Below are positions 53,613 to 63,900 of a DNA stretch of 64,000 bases, one piece after another. The position numbers were made by a program, and so were the translations under genes. Within the stretch, counting starts at the first letter, position 1; every line of letters starts with the position of its first letter. The notes under the pieces were generated by a model. It was not told where the DNA came from. It saw only the letters and a program-made list of their open reading frames with translations, and made no database searches. The DNA is from Incurvaria masculella (taxonomy: Eukaryota; Arthropoda; Insecta; Lepidoptera; Incurvariidae): contig OX335649.1 in assembly GCA_946894095.1 (NCBI GenBank), positions 16,510,001 through 16,574,000 on the forward strand, written 5' to 3'.

Positions 53613-53870
53613 CGTTCGTGGTTCGGATTCCACGTTAAACTGTAGGTCCCCTTGCTTACTAGGTGCTAGGGTCCATCCCGCCCAGGTTGGTACCATCGTA
53701 TCGACTGAACGATGGTCGAAGCGGCAATGGAAGTTTTCCGCGTTTTCCATCCAGTCCAATGTAGCTTTGCAATAAAAGGCAGGTCCTTGCATGGAACCTA
53801 GTTCCATGGGGATGGTTAGGATAATATCATGACCATAGGTGTGGTATTAGCTATCCATGTCCAGTCACAT
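53613..53870 (+). mobile_element. SINE body and tail joined to a LINE-like 5' segment
   Basis: From GTTCGTGGTTCGGATTCCAC the sequence is the 5S-type SINE body to the end CCATGTCCAGTCACAT. In place of the usual head it has the CTTTTCTTTCCGTGCAT repeat. The LINE fragment at 53875 begins directly after the tail. Confidence 0.7.
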
Positions 53871-53874
53871 TTCC

Positions 53875-54210
53875 TGTAGAAAGGTGTTTGGTGACGTAGG
53901 AATCTTAACTTTGCCAAGTGCTTACGTTTTTCAAAACATCTGCTATGCAAGAAAACATATAAATGATTTCACCCTTAACTGTGATGTTCATAACTATAAC
54001 ACAAGACACAAGAACAATGTTAAAGTAATTAGTCATAAATTAGTCAAAACATCTAAGAGTTTTATATGTAACAGTGTTAGATTTTATAATAAATTGCCCA
54101 AAGAGGTGAGAGTTAAGGTTAAGAAGTTGCTAACACATAAGGCTTACTATTGTATTAAAGATGCCCTAGCTGATAAATTTGAATTTACTGAGATTTTGAC
54201 TGCCTGCTGA
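53875..54210 (+). pseudogene. LINE ORF2 C-terminal fragment (jockey/CR1-like)
   Basis: The open frame reads VFGDVGILTLPSAYVFQNIC, then HNYNTRHKNN, SKSFICNSVRFYNKLP and KKLLTHKAYYCIKDAL, ending TGA at 54208-54210. This ILTLPS...HxxNTR...FYNKLP order is the C-terminus after RT in many arthropod LINEs. Only about 110 codons remain, a 5'-truncated insertion. The AT-rich 3' UTR runs on to about 54470. The upstream ATG of the frame lies in the SINE tail and is not the original start. Confidence 0.8.
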
Positions 54211-54470
54211 CTGGGTACAAAAAGTATCCTATTATTATTACTATTTTGACTAATTTTATTTTTACTAATTTTTGACACCTGATACATTTTGTATCTTTAC
54301 TACTTTTATGATAAGTACTACTTGTAGTATGAAATTACTAACCAAGCAATTTTGATTTGATACAATTTCGTATCAATAATGACGAGGGCTCTATACACCC
54401 GAATTTTATTTTTATTTTATTTTAGTTAAGCATTATTAGTTTCTCGGTATTGGTCAAAATCTCATATAGG
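54211..54470 (+). mobile_element. Probable LINE 3' UTR
   Basis: Continuation of the LINE fragment; contains TTTTATTTTTATTTTATTTT near its end. No other repeat similarity. Confidence 0.4.
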
Positions 54471-54667
54471 AATCTATTATTACTTTATTGATAGGGATGC
54501 TCTCAAACCATTATACTCTTAATTGTCTGTAGGTGGTAGCATTTAAAGGGATATGTAACTATGTGATCAGCTGACAGTAGTAGTTTATGACAAAACTCAT
54601 AGTATTAAAACCTAATGTGCAAGTGTTTCACAGTGTTGTGTTGCCACTGGAGCAGTGCATCGCTTAA

Positions 54668-55209
54668 GGTGGCCCAACCCGGCGGCCTCAACTCATTTGC
54701 GGGCACGGTACAAAACCGTGCTGTTGCGCTCTGGGACCTTCTCTGTTTCTAAGAATAAGACAGGCTCCGTTATGAGGAAGATGCAACCTGTCCACAAAAA
54801 AGACAATGTGCATAGTGTATGATTTGGTAAGATTTACGAAAATTTTAATTTCAAAACGACTTATAGCTAAAAGTAAACCACGACCGCTGTAGTCAAAAAT
54901 CTAACAAAAACCAAATAGATTATAAATCTTGATTAAACAAGTTATGTCTGATGACTAATCTTTTTAAGATGTTCTTACTTTTTCATTGCGTAATCCACCT
55001 CCAAAGTAATTGTATAAAACGCGCGAAAAATCCGAACTTTCGGACGTTATAACTTGGAAACCAAACACAATTTTACAATGCCAATGGTCATCAGACATCT
55101 AGTTCAATCAAATAAAGCTATATTGAGCAAAATTTTGGATCTCTGACAAGAAATATAGGCGTGATCTTCTTTCCCCTTTTGTATGGGGAAATGAGCGGGT
55201 TGGGCCACC
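54668..55209 (-). mobile_element. piggyBac-like TTAA MITE, full (542 bp)
   Basis: TTAA at 54664-54667 and 55210-55213; ends GGTGGCCCAACCCGGCGG and GAGCGGGTTGGGCCACC. Exactly 542 bp like 43140-43681 and 44275-44816, in opposite orientation. Confidence 0.92.
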
Positions 55210-55504
55210 TTAAAGGTCCTTGCTTACGGTGACGCTTGGCTCAGGTTATCTCTTTCCCTAAAATATGGTTGAAAGAGGTAATGGCTGTGCCCGGCGTGAT
55301 GCTCGTGAACGGGTGCTGTTTGTGGGGACTGGCCTGCTCCAATTGGCAACATTTTAGTTGGAGGGGATTGTCTTTGCAAATAAAATGATATTTGTCATGA
55401 ACTGTTGCATACGGCATGGATTGTAAATTTTTGTGTATTCATGTGAATTTAGTGTTTTACCTATGTTTTTATTAAAATAATTGACAAACACTTTTGTAAA
55501 CTTA

Positions 55505-55665
55505 GACTAAGTGGACGTTGAAAAAAAAAACAGCGGAGTTTCTTTCCAGTTCTTCTTCGCTGTGTTTTGTTTTGCTGAACTGGCCAATGCTAAAATATGA
55601 CAAATCCGAGTGCAGCGTACTGTCTATGGATGATGAATAAACAATACAATACAATACATAAAAAA
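55505..55665 (+). repeat. LINE 3'-end-like sequence with (ATACA)n tail
   Basis: 'ggacgttgaaaaaa', 'agcggagtttctttccag', 'ttcttcttcgct', then AATAAACAATACAATACAAT. Many lepidopteran LINEs end with such a block and a short microsatellite tail. No ORF attached. Confidence 0.5.
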
Positions 55666-55820
55666 GCCTAGTTGTCAAAGAACTAGCAAGCATTTCGAAT
55701 CACCTTACATCTCCATCACTTGCCATGGTGTGCTATTATGAAGATATATTTTTATCAGTAAAGTTTGAACTAACTACAATCATTTCTTAATATCTATTTA
55801 TGCTCTACCTTATCAGAAAA

Positions 55821-56095
55821 AAAAGTCGGACTCGCACACGAACGGTTCCGTACTATTATACAAGACTTGGCACAAATAAATCAAGTTTCTTTTATGGGTG
55901 GGCCCATTGATTTTAATTTGTTTTTTAATTTTACTATTTGTGGTTAAAAGCGGCAACAGCAATACCCTGTGAAAATTTCAGCTACCTACCTATTACGGTT
56001 CATGAGATACAGCCCTGTGACAGACGGACGGACGGACAGCGGAGGCTTCGTGATAGGGTTCACCGTTTGGCACCCTTTGGGTACGGAACCGTAAA
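55821..56095 (-). repeat. GGTTCCGTACC repeat, near full length
   Basis: AGTCGGACTCGCACACGAAC, CGGTTCCGTACT, 'ttacggttcatgagatacag', (GGAC)n, CACCCTTTGGGTACGGAACC. The outer CCGGCC end is lost. Confidence 0.8.
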
Positions 56096-56746
56096 AACGA
56101 GCACTTATTGTTTCATCTATACTTTTCCGCCAACAGTGGCCTGTGATCAGGGTGAGGTTCAGCGTGACGTAACCGGAACTGCTTCCGCTTCTCACGCAAT
56201 CCGGTGTCTCGGAACGAGGATTATCGTCGGGTCCCCCTCCAAACATAAATACCTGGAACAGACGTCGGTTTTCCTGATCCGGTTTCCGAATGCGGGATTC
56301 GAATCGGGCTCTTCGTCGCCAAACGCGTTCTTTTTTAGGATTCGTAGATTTTGTATTTGAAAAACGAATGTATGGACAAGGTATTTTTGGTAACGAAAAG
56401 CTAATTGCAATACAAGATGGCGTCTTCGCCATGATGTGAATCGCATAAAAACTGAAATCAATCATTTGTTGCGTCTTGTAGGCGCGGCAGATGAATATGT
56501 ACTAATGCGTTTTAGGAATAAAAAAATAATTGATTACTTCCTATGAACACCTGGTAAAGGTCAGAGCAGGGGCGGCAAACATGGGTTCATTTCATGTCAT
56601 GAAGGAGTTGCCCGGTTCACTGCCCCCCTATGGACATACAGTCCATATAATAGTATGGGAAGCCGACCACGCGTCGTGTGCCATACAGTCGAAACATTCC
56701 CAGTTCCCACCCACACAAACCCTTCAATACGTCTTCGACTATGTTT
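56096..56746. other. No gene recognised
   Basis: Frames at 56192-56465 (minus) and 56530-56835 (plus) are unrecognised; the second runs into the palindromic element. Confidence 0.3.
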
Positions 56747-56754
56747 GCGTGTGG

Positions 56755-57396
56755 GAGTCGTATTCACTACGTATAATATTCACAACGTATAATAGTATTT
56801 TTTTCCAAAAAATTAAAACCATGCATATCGTATAATATTCACAACGTATAATGTTATACGTTGTGCATGAGTTTAAAAATAAAATAAACTCTTTGCATCA
56901 TGCAGAACGTATAATAGTCACAACGTATAATATTCCTAACATGAATTCACAAAAAAAGAAAACCATGCAGAACGTATAATATGCCAAGAAGCACTGCATA
57001 AAGCGCCCTAACAACGATACATTTAAGGCTGAAATTGCTACGAATCGATATCTGTTGAAGAGTAACAATTTGCTACAACGCTAATTGAGACGGTCGAAAA
57101 GTCGCGTGCGAGTATAATCTTTAATCATATTTCGATAAGGGCGCTTATCGTATGAAATATTTTAGGATTATATGATATGCACGGTTTTCTTTTTTTGTTA
57201 AATAAAGATCATAACATTATACGTTGTGACTATTATACATTATGCATGGAGAAATAAGTAATTTAATTTTTTGGACTTCTTCATGCACTACGTATAAGAT
57301 TATACGATCTGCCGATTATACGTTGTGCATGGTTTTAAAATTTTGTTAAAATATGACATTATACGATCTGCATATTATACGTTATGCCGTTCCCCC
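56755..57396. mobile_element. Palindromic non-autonomous DNA element, 8-bp TSD (copy B)
   Basis: Bounded by an exact 8-bp duplication GCGTGTGG (56747-56754 and 57397-57404). Same ends (GAGTCGTATTC and CGTTCCCCC) and motif layout as 11839-12397. The loop between AAGCGCCCTAA and AAGGGCGCTT is about 90 bp longer and unrelated in sequence to that of copy A. Confidence 0.88.
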
Positions 57397-57422
57397 GCGT
57401 GTGGCATACATGTTGAAGGTCG

Positions 57423-57780
57423 GCCCGTAAGCATCAGAAAATTTCGCCTCCCATACAAACGTAGTTTACTAATAATTTGAAAACCACTGTTCCAATTTAC
57501 TTGATATTTGGTATCTAATATAAGGCTTCAAATATCTGTGTCTGCATGTCTTTGTTTTTTCGATAAATTTGTTCTGGGTCAAATCACAGAGAAAACAAAA
57601 TTTGTATGAAGATTTTCTTTTTGCTTTCATTTCATTCTGTTTGGATTTTCCAAAAAAACAAAAGCGTGCAGACACTGATATTTGTTACCTGATATTAGAT
57701 ATTAAATGTAAATTTAATTGGAATAGCTGTGTCCAAATGATTAGTAAACTACGTTTGTATGGGGGACATAGCTTACGGGC
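57423..57780. mobile_element. Foldback element with GCCCGTAAGC ends
   Basis: The left GCCCGTAAGC and right GCTTACGGGC ends flank arms of 110 bp or more with 'catacaaacgtagtttact' and 'agtaaactacgtttgtatg', 'tctgtgtctgcatg' and 'cgtgcagacactga'. A one-armed relative is at 22735-22892. Confidence 0.75.
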
Positions 57781-57883
57781 TTAAGTTGGGTTGGTAGTTT
57801 AGAAAATTGGGCGTAGCGGGGGTCATAGGAGGCACGCTAGATGGCACATCACCTGCCTTTTGTGATCTGAGCAACGTTGCCGA

Positions 57884-58102
57884 TTGCAACTCCTCAATTT
57901 TCCCAAAATGTCCTTGGCATTCCCCAATCCGGAATCGTTTTCATTGAAAGTTTCGAATGGGCAAAAAAAAAGAGCTCTTGCAGACAATGGTCGTCGGAAT
58001 GTTCTGAAAGGAGGTCCCTCCTCCATGCTAACAACATATCAAAAGATCGGAACTACATCCCGCTTTGCAATTTTAGCCTGCTTTTATAAAGGTTTTGACT
58101 AG
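57884..58102 (+). CDS. Unidentified 72-codon open frame
   Basis: The frame includes MSLAFPNPESFSLKVSNGQ and RNVLKGGPSSMLTTYQK. The amino-acid mix is more protein-like than other small frames here and ends TGA. No upstream promoter or splice junction is evident. It might be a retrocopy fragment or chance. Confidence 0.15.
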   Translation: MQLLNFPKMSLAFPNPESFSLKVSNGQKKRALADNGRRNVLKGGPSSMLTTYQKIGTTSRFAILACFYKGFD

Positions 58103-58468
58103 CCTCAGGTCTCAAGGCATTTAGGTACGGAACAGTACCATTGTCCGTGATGACATGGCACACATTATCAAAGACATGATCTTTGATTCGATCCGCGATC
58201 GCTATGATGATTTAGCTTTGATTCTACATCTTTTACCACCCGCTGTCACTCCACTGCTGTCTCAGCTTTCAAAATACATGATGTAGTCATTTGGCGTCGA
58301 TGCAAGCAGATAGTTAGATGGTGTTGTTATCGTGCGGTAATAGCAGAAGCTTTGCTGTTGGCAAGCACGTTTGTTTTACCAACGGCGGCGGCGGCTCTGG
58401 AATAACAAACGCTTGTCTGCCTGTCTCACTAGGATCAACATTCTCGAATATTACGAATTGTGTAAATC
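58103..58468. other. No gene recognised
   Basis: Mixed composition. A (CGG)n-like run near 58383. Nothing else. Confidence 0.3.
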
Positions 58469-58471
58469 TTA

Positions 58472-58630
58472 GGGCCGAGTGCACGAAAGGACAAAAAATC
58501 AAAATCAACGTCAAAGTATGATCAAACACGTCACTTTGTGTGGACAGTATGGTAGAAACTCTATGCGGATCACTAAAAGTGACGTATTTGAACATTGATT
58601 AACTCGGCTGTCTCTTCGTGCAACCGGGGC
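58472..58630 (+). mobile_element. PIF/Harbinger-like MITE, TTA-flanked (copy A)
   Basis: GGGCCGAGTGCACGAAAGGA ... CTTCGTGCAACCGGGGC with TTA at 58469-58471 and 58631-58633. 159 bp, with internal 'acacgtcactttgtgtgg' and 'actaaaagtgacgt'. Confidence 0.85.
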
Positions 58631-58957
58631 TTAGACTGTCCGGCACGGACGGATGTTGTCATACCCCATCTAAGCGCCCAGCGCGAATGCGCAGACACCA
58701 AATCCGATATAGTTCTGGTTTCTGCGCAGCGGCTAGAGCTCGGAGGGGTTAGGAATCGATCTATCCCGCCACATATAGTATATTTTTACGTCACTTTGAC
58801 ACATTTTGTATGATATATTGGAAATGTCACGTTTAACTAACTAGGTATTACTTTTGGTTAGTCTTAATTTTAGTTCCGTCTATTTATCTCCTGGCGCTGT
58901 GATGCCTGCATAACATTTATACAATCTTAAGATTTACCCCAATGCCCTTGCTACCTA

Positions 58958-59150
58958 ATATTATAAATGCGAAAGAAACTCTGTCTTCCCTTCTTTCCCC
59001 CCTAAGCCGTTGAACCAATTTTGAGGGATTTCGGTATAGAGATATTCTGGACCTAGACGGAGAATTACATAGGCTACCATCTATTGTGGCAAAAATTATA
59101 CTCGAAGGGGGTGAAATAGGGGATGTTAGTTTGTAGGGGAACTCGTACAA
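58958..59150 (+). repeat. Dispersed repeat (TAATATTATAAATGCGAAAG type), copy 2
   Basis: Counterpart of 23228-23425 with the same block order. Confidence 0.6.
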
Positions 59151-59475
59151 TATCCAGGAAATAATGCAGCCCGGTACCTCAGCTAGTATCGTATAAAAGC
59201 TGAATCAAAAGCCCTGGCTAGTATCACTGTCGGGTTGCTAGTGAAAGTTCACAAATCTGTGCCAAGTGTTCGAATGCTACCGCTCTCTCACGATACCAAT
59301 CAGCTGCATAGTCTTGCTACTGGAGAGATTGAAATCTGCAATCGCGGACATTTATCTCTTTAACCTAAAAAAGTTGGGCTGCATTATCTTTTATGCATCA
59401 TCGCGTACACTGAGAACTGTCACCGTAACCCGGGGTAAAAAACGGACAGGTCAAAAGTTTAACACCAGTCACTAA

Positions 59476-59635
59476 GGGCCGAGTGCACGAAAGGACGAAC
59501 AATCAAAATAAACGTCGACGTATGATTAAACACGTCACTTTGTATGAACAGTATAGAAGGAACTCCATTCGGTTCACTGAAAGTGACGTGTTTGAACATT
59601 GATTAACTCAGCCGTCTCTTCGTGCAATCGGGGGT
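59476..59635 (+). mobile_element. PIF/Harbinger-like MITE, TAA-flanked (copy B)
   Basis: GGGCCGAGTGCACGAAAGGA ... CTTCGTGCAATCGGGGG with TAA at 59473-59475 and 59636-59638. 160 bp. Different TSD (TAA versus TTA) confirms independent insertion. Confidence 0.85.
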
Positions 59636-59950
59636 AAAACTTGTTTAAATTCTCTGGCTAATCCAACGGCCGCCCGTTCTCCTACCGTCGGCCTACCACC
59701 TCCACCTACTAAAACCTTTCGGTTGCACCATGTAAATATGCAATGTAACCGAACGTTACTTATCGGATTTCAGGTAACTGGAGGCGGTGAAATGTATTAT
59801 CATTACCCATAAAGGCATACTTGCCAATTCAAATTCTTCTTGCAAATTCAGCTTGTGTATATGCTGCTAGCGAGATGGGTCATTTCAACTCCAAACAGGA
59901 ATGCATTCCCATTCCTATCACACAAGTCCGAAATGAAGCCTAGTAGACAA

Positions 59951-60177
59951 GGAGGATAACGTAAATGGCTGAAACTGGAATTATAGGATAAAAACATGTC
60001 CAAACAATATGTCCGGACAATCAGTATATTAATCGGCAGGTACATACCAATATATGTTTTGTATTGACAATCTAGTTAACGCAACACTTGGCGCAGGCAG
60101 ACCGACATAGTTACAATCAGGGGGTTGGTCTCTAATATCCTAACCCAAATTCAAGACCCAAAAATGTCGTGGCCTCC
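59951..60177. mobile_element. Short relative of the 7786-8331 foldback
   Basis: GGAGGATAACGTAAATGGCT at the left and AAAAATGTCGTGGCCTCC at the right. 'gacaatcagtatattaatc' and 'acttggcgcaggcagaccg' match the right arm of 7786-8331. Confidence 0.65.
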
Positions 60178-60625
60178 GTTAAATATTTATCGAGCGGTTC
60201 GAATCACAACCCACAACCCTACTATTCGGGATTCAATAAAGGGAGTTGGTAGGCACCAAAAAGGACCAAATAAAACGTGTAGGATGAAGTATTATTTTTA
60301 TTTTTAAAATACCTGCACAACGTACGCAATTCGATGCATTGCGAAACATTTCATCCAACGTTTTCATATCTACCATAATTAGAAGTAATTACTTGGTTTA
60401 CATATTCTAAAACCGAGAGAACTTTTTTGAAAATGTTTAGTGTTACAAGGCAAGACAAACGGACGGACAGGAAGTCATAACCGAGCTAGGGTTCTTTCTA
60501 ACGCTGAACCCTTGTCCAGTTGTCAATCGGCGAGGTTGTCACGAGTGGCGGCGCACGACCTGTCGACGCGGGCGGCGCTCCGCGACGCGCGACGGTTCGT
60601 GCGCACGCGCGGGGTGTAGGGGGCG
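60178..60625. other. No gene recognised; GC-rich at right
   Basis: AT-rich left part, then 60535-60620 CG-dense. No conserved frame. Confidence 0.3.
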
Positions 60626-60738
60626 TCCATTAATTACGTGAGGCGCTTTTTGCTATTTTTCGAACCGTCTCCCCGCTTGGTAAGATATCGTTAGATTTGC
60701 TTCGACCCCCTCCCGCCCGCCTAAACAAGCTTCTTTTT

Positions 60739-61672
60739 TTATGGAACCTGACATGGATGGCTAATACCACACAACTAACGTTATGATATTAGCCCAATAC
60801 ACCTCATTCCCGAAGGTATTAGGTGTCATGCCAGGACCTTCCCTTTATGAGCATGGCTACATTGAACTGGACTGAAAAAACGGACAATTTTTAATTTTGT
60901 TGTCTACTTTATTTATTTATTATTGGAGGAAAAACAAAGGCAGACAATAAAACACAGTTACAAAGAAGTAATTGGTAACAAGTATAAAGATCTGTCTTCA
61001 AAACTATCCCTCACTAAAACAAGAATAAGTATACATTTTGAAGGTGGCGTTACTTGTAATAAGAAAAAGTGTACTTGGAGATAGGTAATTACAAAAAAGC
61101 AAGTGATATGAGATTACTGGTTCATTAAAGTGCTAATACAAGCATGTGAATATGACACAGCTCGTGTTAAGGTGTAGAAGTTATTTGAGAATTAGTGAAA
61201 TAAAAATTATAATAAATAACTGTAAAGAAGACGACCTAAAACAACATACAAAAAAAAAACAATGTATGCTCCATTACATTTTATACATAAAACAGAACTA
61301 TTGGATGTTTCTGATTTTTTTCTTGAACGAAAACAGCGAGTCGAAAAATATATCACAGTCGACCACCGCTGCATTCTCATTATAAAGCTTTGACATTCTA
61401 TGTATAGGGGCTCTTTTTCCCGCTTTGGTACGTGTGTCCATTCAACCATAGTTTCATCCAATTCGGTGGTGCCACCCCGGGCGGGCTTAGCCCTAACACC
61501 TAGTAGGGGAAAACCTATAGTTTTGCATGGGTTTCGAACAATGGAACAACTCACATTCGTTATGAAACGCACTTATCCAACTCAGACGGAGAAAGTGGTG
61601 CATGAGCGGTGCGAGGATTTGAACCCAGACCTCTCGCATGGAAGGGGAGTCCTCCAGCCCCTAGACCGCGCT
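60739..61672 (-). mobile_element. SINE, tRNA-like head, split by a 540-bp insertion
   Basis: Minus strand: head with TCTGGGTTCAAATCC (B box) and GCTCATGCACCACTTTC (61590-61672), 'agttggataagtgcgttt', 'cccgcccggggtgg', then a break at about 61437, resuming at 60897 with 'tccagttcaatgtagcc'-type body and the CTCATAAAGGG, TTCGGGAATG and CAGGTTCCAT tail. Both SINE parts are in register, so the break is an insertion. Confidence 0.75.
60898..61437. other. Insert within SINE, AT-rich, possible LINE 3' fragment
   Basis: Begins with TTATTTATTTATTATTGG-type sequence, as found at reversed LINE 3' ends. The frame on the minus strand is broken and unrecognised. Confidence 0.35.
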
Positions 61673-62206
61673 TCAATATTATGTGTGAAACATGTTTTAC
61701 TTAGTAGTTTAACCCAGTTCTCTCGCAATTTTACACTGTTTCTTAAGGACGCAAAAAGTTCGACACCCCGTCTTCCTAAACGCCTCGCGTAATGAATGGA
61801 CGCCCCCAACGTCGCTGGCGCTGCCGACCGAACGGACGGGAGGAAATGGCGCCGCACGTTTGACATCGCCCAGTTGGTCCGAATTAGTGCAGCGTTCACC
61901 ATTGCAGATTGCCTTGTATTTTGTGCAGTGCGACCTGCTACAGGCGCCGGCAGAAAAATGGAACCCTGGCGCGGACATGTGTATATTCATTGAGGCTTCA
62001 CCCGTGTAAAACTGTAGGTTCCCAAGAGTTCTGAGTGTCTTCAACGACATCTACAATACAATGAAAGATTGTAATCATATTTTGAAAAAATCTGAAAACA
62101 GACAGGACATTCTTCGGAAGCAGGTAACGAACCTGCGACCTTTTGAAAACAGTCAGAAAAAGGTAATTTTATTATTTAAGTATATCCCTTCACTAATCAC
62201 AAACTA

Positions 62207-62318
62207 TTGTATTCAGAATGAGCAGACTAACTTTAATTCGTCGGACTAAACCGGTTTTTGTATGTTAGTACGGTGCTAATCTCGTACAAAGTTTTGACAG
62301 GTGCTCTCTGAATACGAT
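62207..62318 (+). mobile_element. Short MITE, GTATTCAGAGTGGGC ends (copy 3)
   Basis: TTGTATTCAGAATGAGCAGA at the left and GGTGCTCTCTGAATACGA at the right. 'aaaccggtttttgtatg' and 'gctaatctcgtac' match 3711-3812. Confidence 0.65.
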
Positions 62319-62329
62319 AATATGACGCT

Positions 62330-62432
62330 GAGTTATACCCGCCAGGATTGGTAACATCGTATTCAAAGCCGTCGAAGCGGCAATAAAAAAAAATCTTAGC
62401 TTTTTAACAGCCGTGCTCTGGCATGGTGCCGA
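62330..62432 (+). repeat. SINE body fragment, internally deleted
   Basis: 'acccgccaggattggtaac', 'cgtcgaagcggcaataaaa' and 'gccgtgctctggcatggtgc', with the parts between missing. Confidence 0.6.
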
Positions 62433-62435
62433 CGC

Positions 62436-62812
62436 GATGAGCGGCTCGTTGCTCGGCGGTATGGCGACTTGCCTCGCATGCCAGAGGTTATGGGTTCCCC
62501 GGTTATGCACCACTTTCTTTCTCTTTATGAGATATCGTTACGAATGGGAGTTGTTTCATGGTTCGGTAAATCCATTTAAAACTATAGGTCTTCTCACCTC
62601 CTAGGTGGTAGGGTTAAGCCCGCCCGGTTTGATACCATCGCATTGAATGAAAGGATGGTCGAAACGGAGTAATCATTGTTTTCCATCCAGTTCAAAGTAG
62701 CCGTGCTCATAAAGGGAAGGCAATTAATTCATTCGGGAATACGGTGTGTTGGGCTAGTACCATTACGGTGGGTGTGGTTTTAATCATCCATGTCCAGTTG
62801 CATTAAAAAAAA
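62436..62812 (+). mobile_element. SINE, tRNA-like head, full but diverged
   Basis: GAGCGGCTCGTTGCTCGGCG, a B-box position TGGGTTCCCCGGTTATGCAC, body with small deletions, and a tail TAATCATCCATGTCCAGTTG with A-run. The tail mixes signatures of both subfamilies (CTCATAAAGGG plus CATGTCCAG). Confidence 0.8.
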
Positions 62813-62871
62813 CCTATACATATACTACCTTTATACCTATAACCACAGAATTCGTTTATTGCTTTAACTTT

Positions 62872-63281
62872 GAGCCGCTCGTAGCCTAGTGGCGCGGGGA
62901 CTGGCCTAGCGTACCCGAGGCCTGGGTTCAATACCGACATGCACCACTATCTTTCTCTTTCCGAGGTCGATAAGTGCATTTCGTCACAAATTCGAGCTGC
63001 TCCATGGTTCGGAATCCATGTAAAACTGTAGGTCCCCTTCCCCTACTAGGTGGTTAGGGTTTAGCCCGCCCGGGTTTGGTACCATCGCATTGGATGAAAA
63101 GATGGTCGAAGCGGCAATGAAAAATTGTCCGTATTTTCCATCCAGTTCAATGTAGCCGTGCTCATAACGGGAAGGTCCTGGCATGGCACCAAATTCCTTC
63201 GGGAATGTGGCGTATTGGGCTAATATCATAACGGTAGTTGTGTGGTATTAGCCATCCATGTCAGGTCGCATAAAAAAAAAA
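62872..63281 (+). mobile_element. SINE, tRNA-like head, full length
   Basis: GAGCCGCTCGTAGCCTAGTG, CTGGGTTCAATACC (B box), CATGCACCACTATC, body and tail as in 40308-40714, ending CAGGTCGCATAAAAAAAAA. Very few differences between the two copies. Confidence 0.92.
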
Positions 63282-63532
63282 CTTGTCGACCCCTATTCGT
63301 GTGAGTATTTTCCATAACATTGTTTATTGAATTACGACTTCCTTTGATTACATCTTATACACGTACGTGCATGTTGCAGTGTCCTCTGCAGTTTAGATTG
63401 CAAATCCGTGTTATCAAGGAGCTACAGAAATTAAGATAGCGCGATACTTCAAAGATAATTATTTGGATGCAATATTAGGTCACCTTTGATAAACTAAACG
63501 GTGCTAACTAACAGGTGAATGGTTTCGACGCC

Positions 63533-63900
63533 TATTGCGCTCTGGCACTGTCTCTGTTTTAAAGAAAAACCCAGTCTTCGTGATGAGGAGGATTCAACAC
63601 CTCAGTCCTATGTCAGCCTCAGTGGCCCAGTGGCGCGACACTTCGGCGATCGCTCTCCGAAGTTAAGCAACGCTGGGTCCGGTCTGGTCTTGGATGGGTG
63701 ACGACAAAGTTTTTTTTTTTATTTTTTATCGTTGAGTAATCCATGTCCAAACTAATTGTATAAAACGCGCGAAAAATTCAATCGTTCGGACCGTGTAACT
63801 TATAAGCCAAAGACAATTTTACGATGCCGATGTTTATCAAGCATCTAGTTTGTTCAAATAAAGCTGTTTTCAGTATAATATTGAATCTACGATAACTGGT
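63533..63900 (-). mobile_element. piggyBac-like MITE, diverged and interrupted
   Basis: 63533-63609 has 'cgctctggcactgtctctgt' and 'gtgatgaggaggattcaac', and 63725-63900 has 'gagtaatccatgtccaaac', 'ttgtataaaacgcgcgaaaa' and 'agcatctagttt'. These are the order of the 54668 element with its middle missing. A 5S-headed piece lies between. Confidence 0.6.
63612..63705 (+). mobile_element. 5S-like SINE head alone, inserted in MITE
   Basis: GTCAGCCTCAGTGGCCCAGT, CTCTCCGAAGTTAAGCAACG, CTTGGATGGGTGAC, then ACAAAG and a T-run in place of the SINE body. Nearly identical to the head at 52268. It could be a short head-only SINE or a truncated copy. Confidence 0.75.

Larger units (their letters stand above)
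60626..61813. mobile_element. Element with GGGGGCGTCCATTAATTACG ends, carrying a SINE
   Basis: The left end GGGGGCGTCCATTAATTACG and right end GCGTAATGAATGGACGCCCC are inverse over ~30 bp (GTGAGGCGC and GCCTCGC continue the match). Between them lies a minus-strand SINE (60739-61672). No transposase and no clear TSD. Confidence 0.55.

Noticed and set aside
53857..53880. ATG at 53857 as the start of the LINE fragment ORF
   Set aside because: It lies in the SINE tail; the LINE homology begins at about 53875, so the ATG was gained by the junction.
55986..56465. 159-codon minus-strand frame
   Set aside because: Part of it is the GGTTCCGTACC repeat; the rest is unrecognised and the repeat-derived end recurs in other copies.
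61207..61572. 121-codon minus-strand frame
   Set aside because: Spans a SINE/insert junction, so it cannot be an original coding unit.
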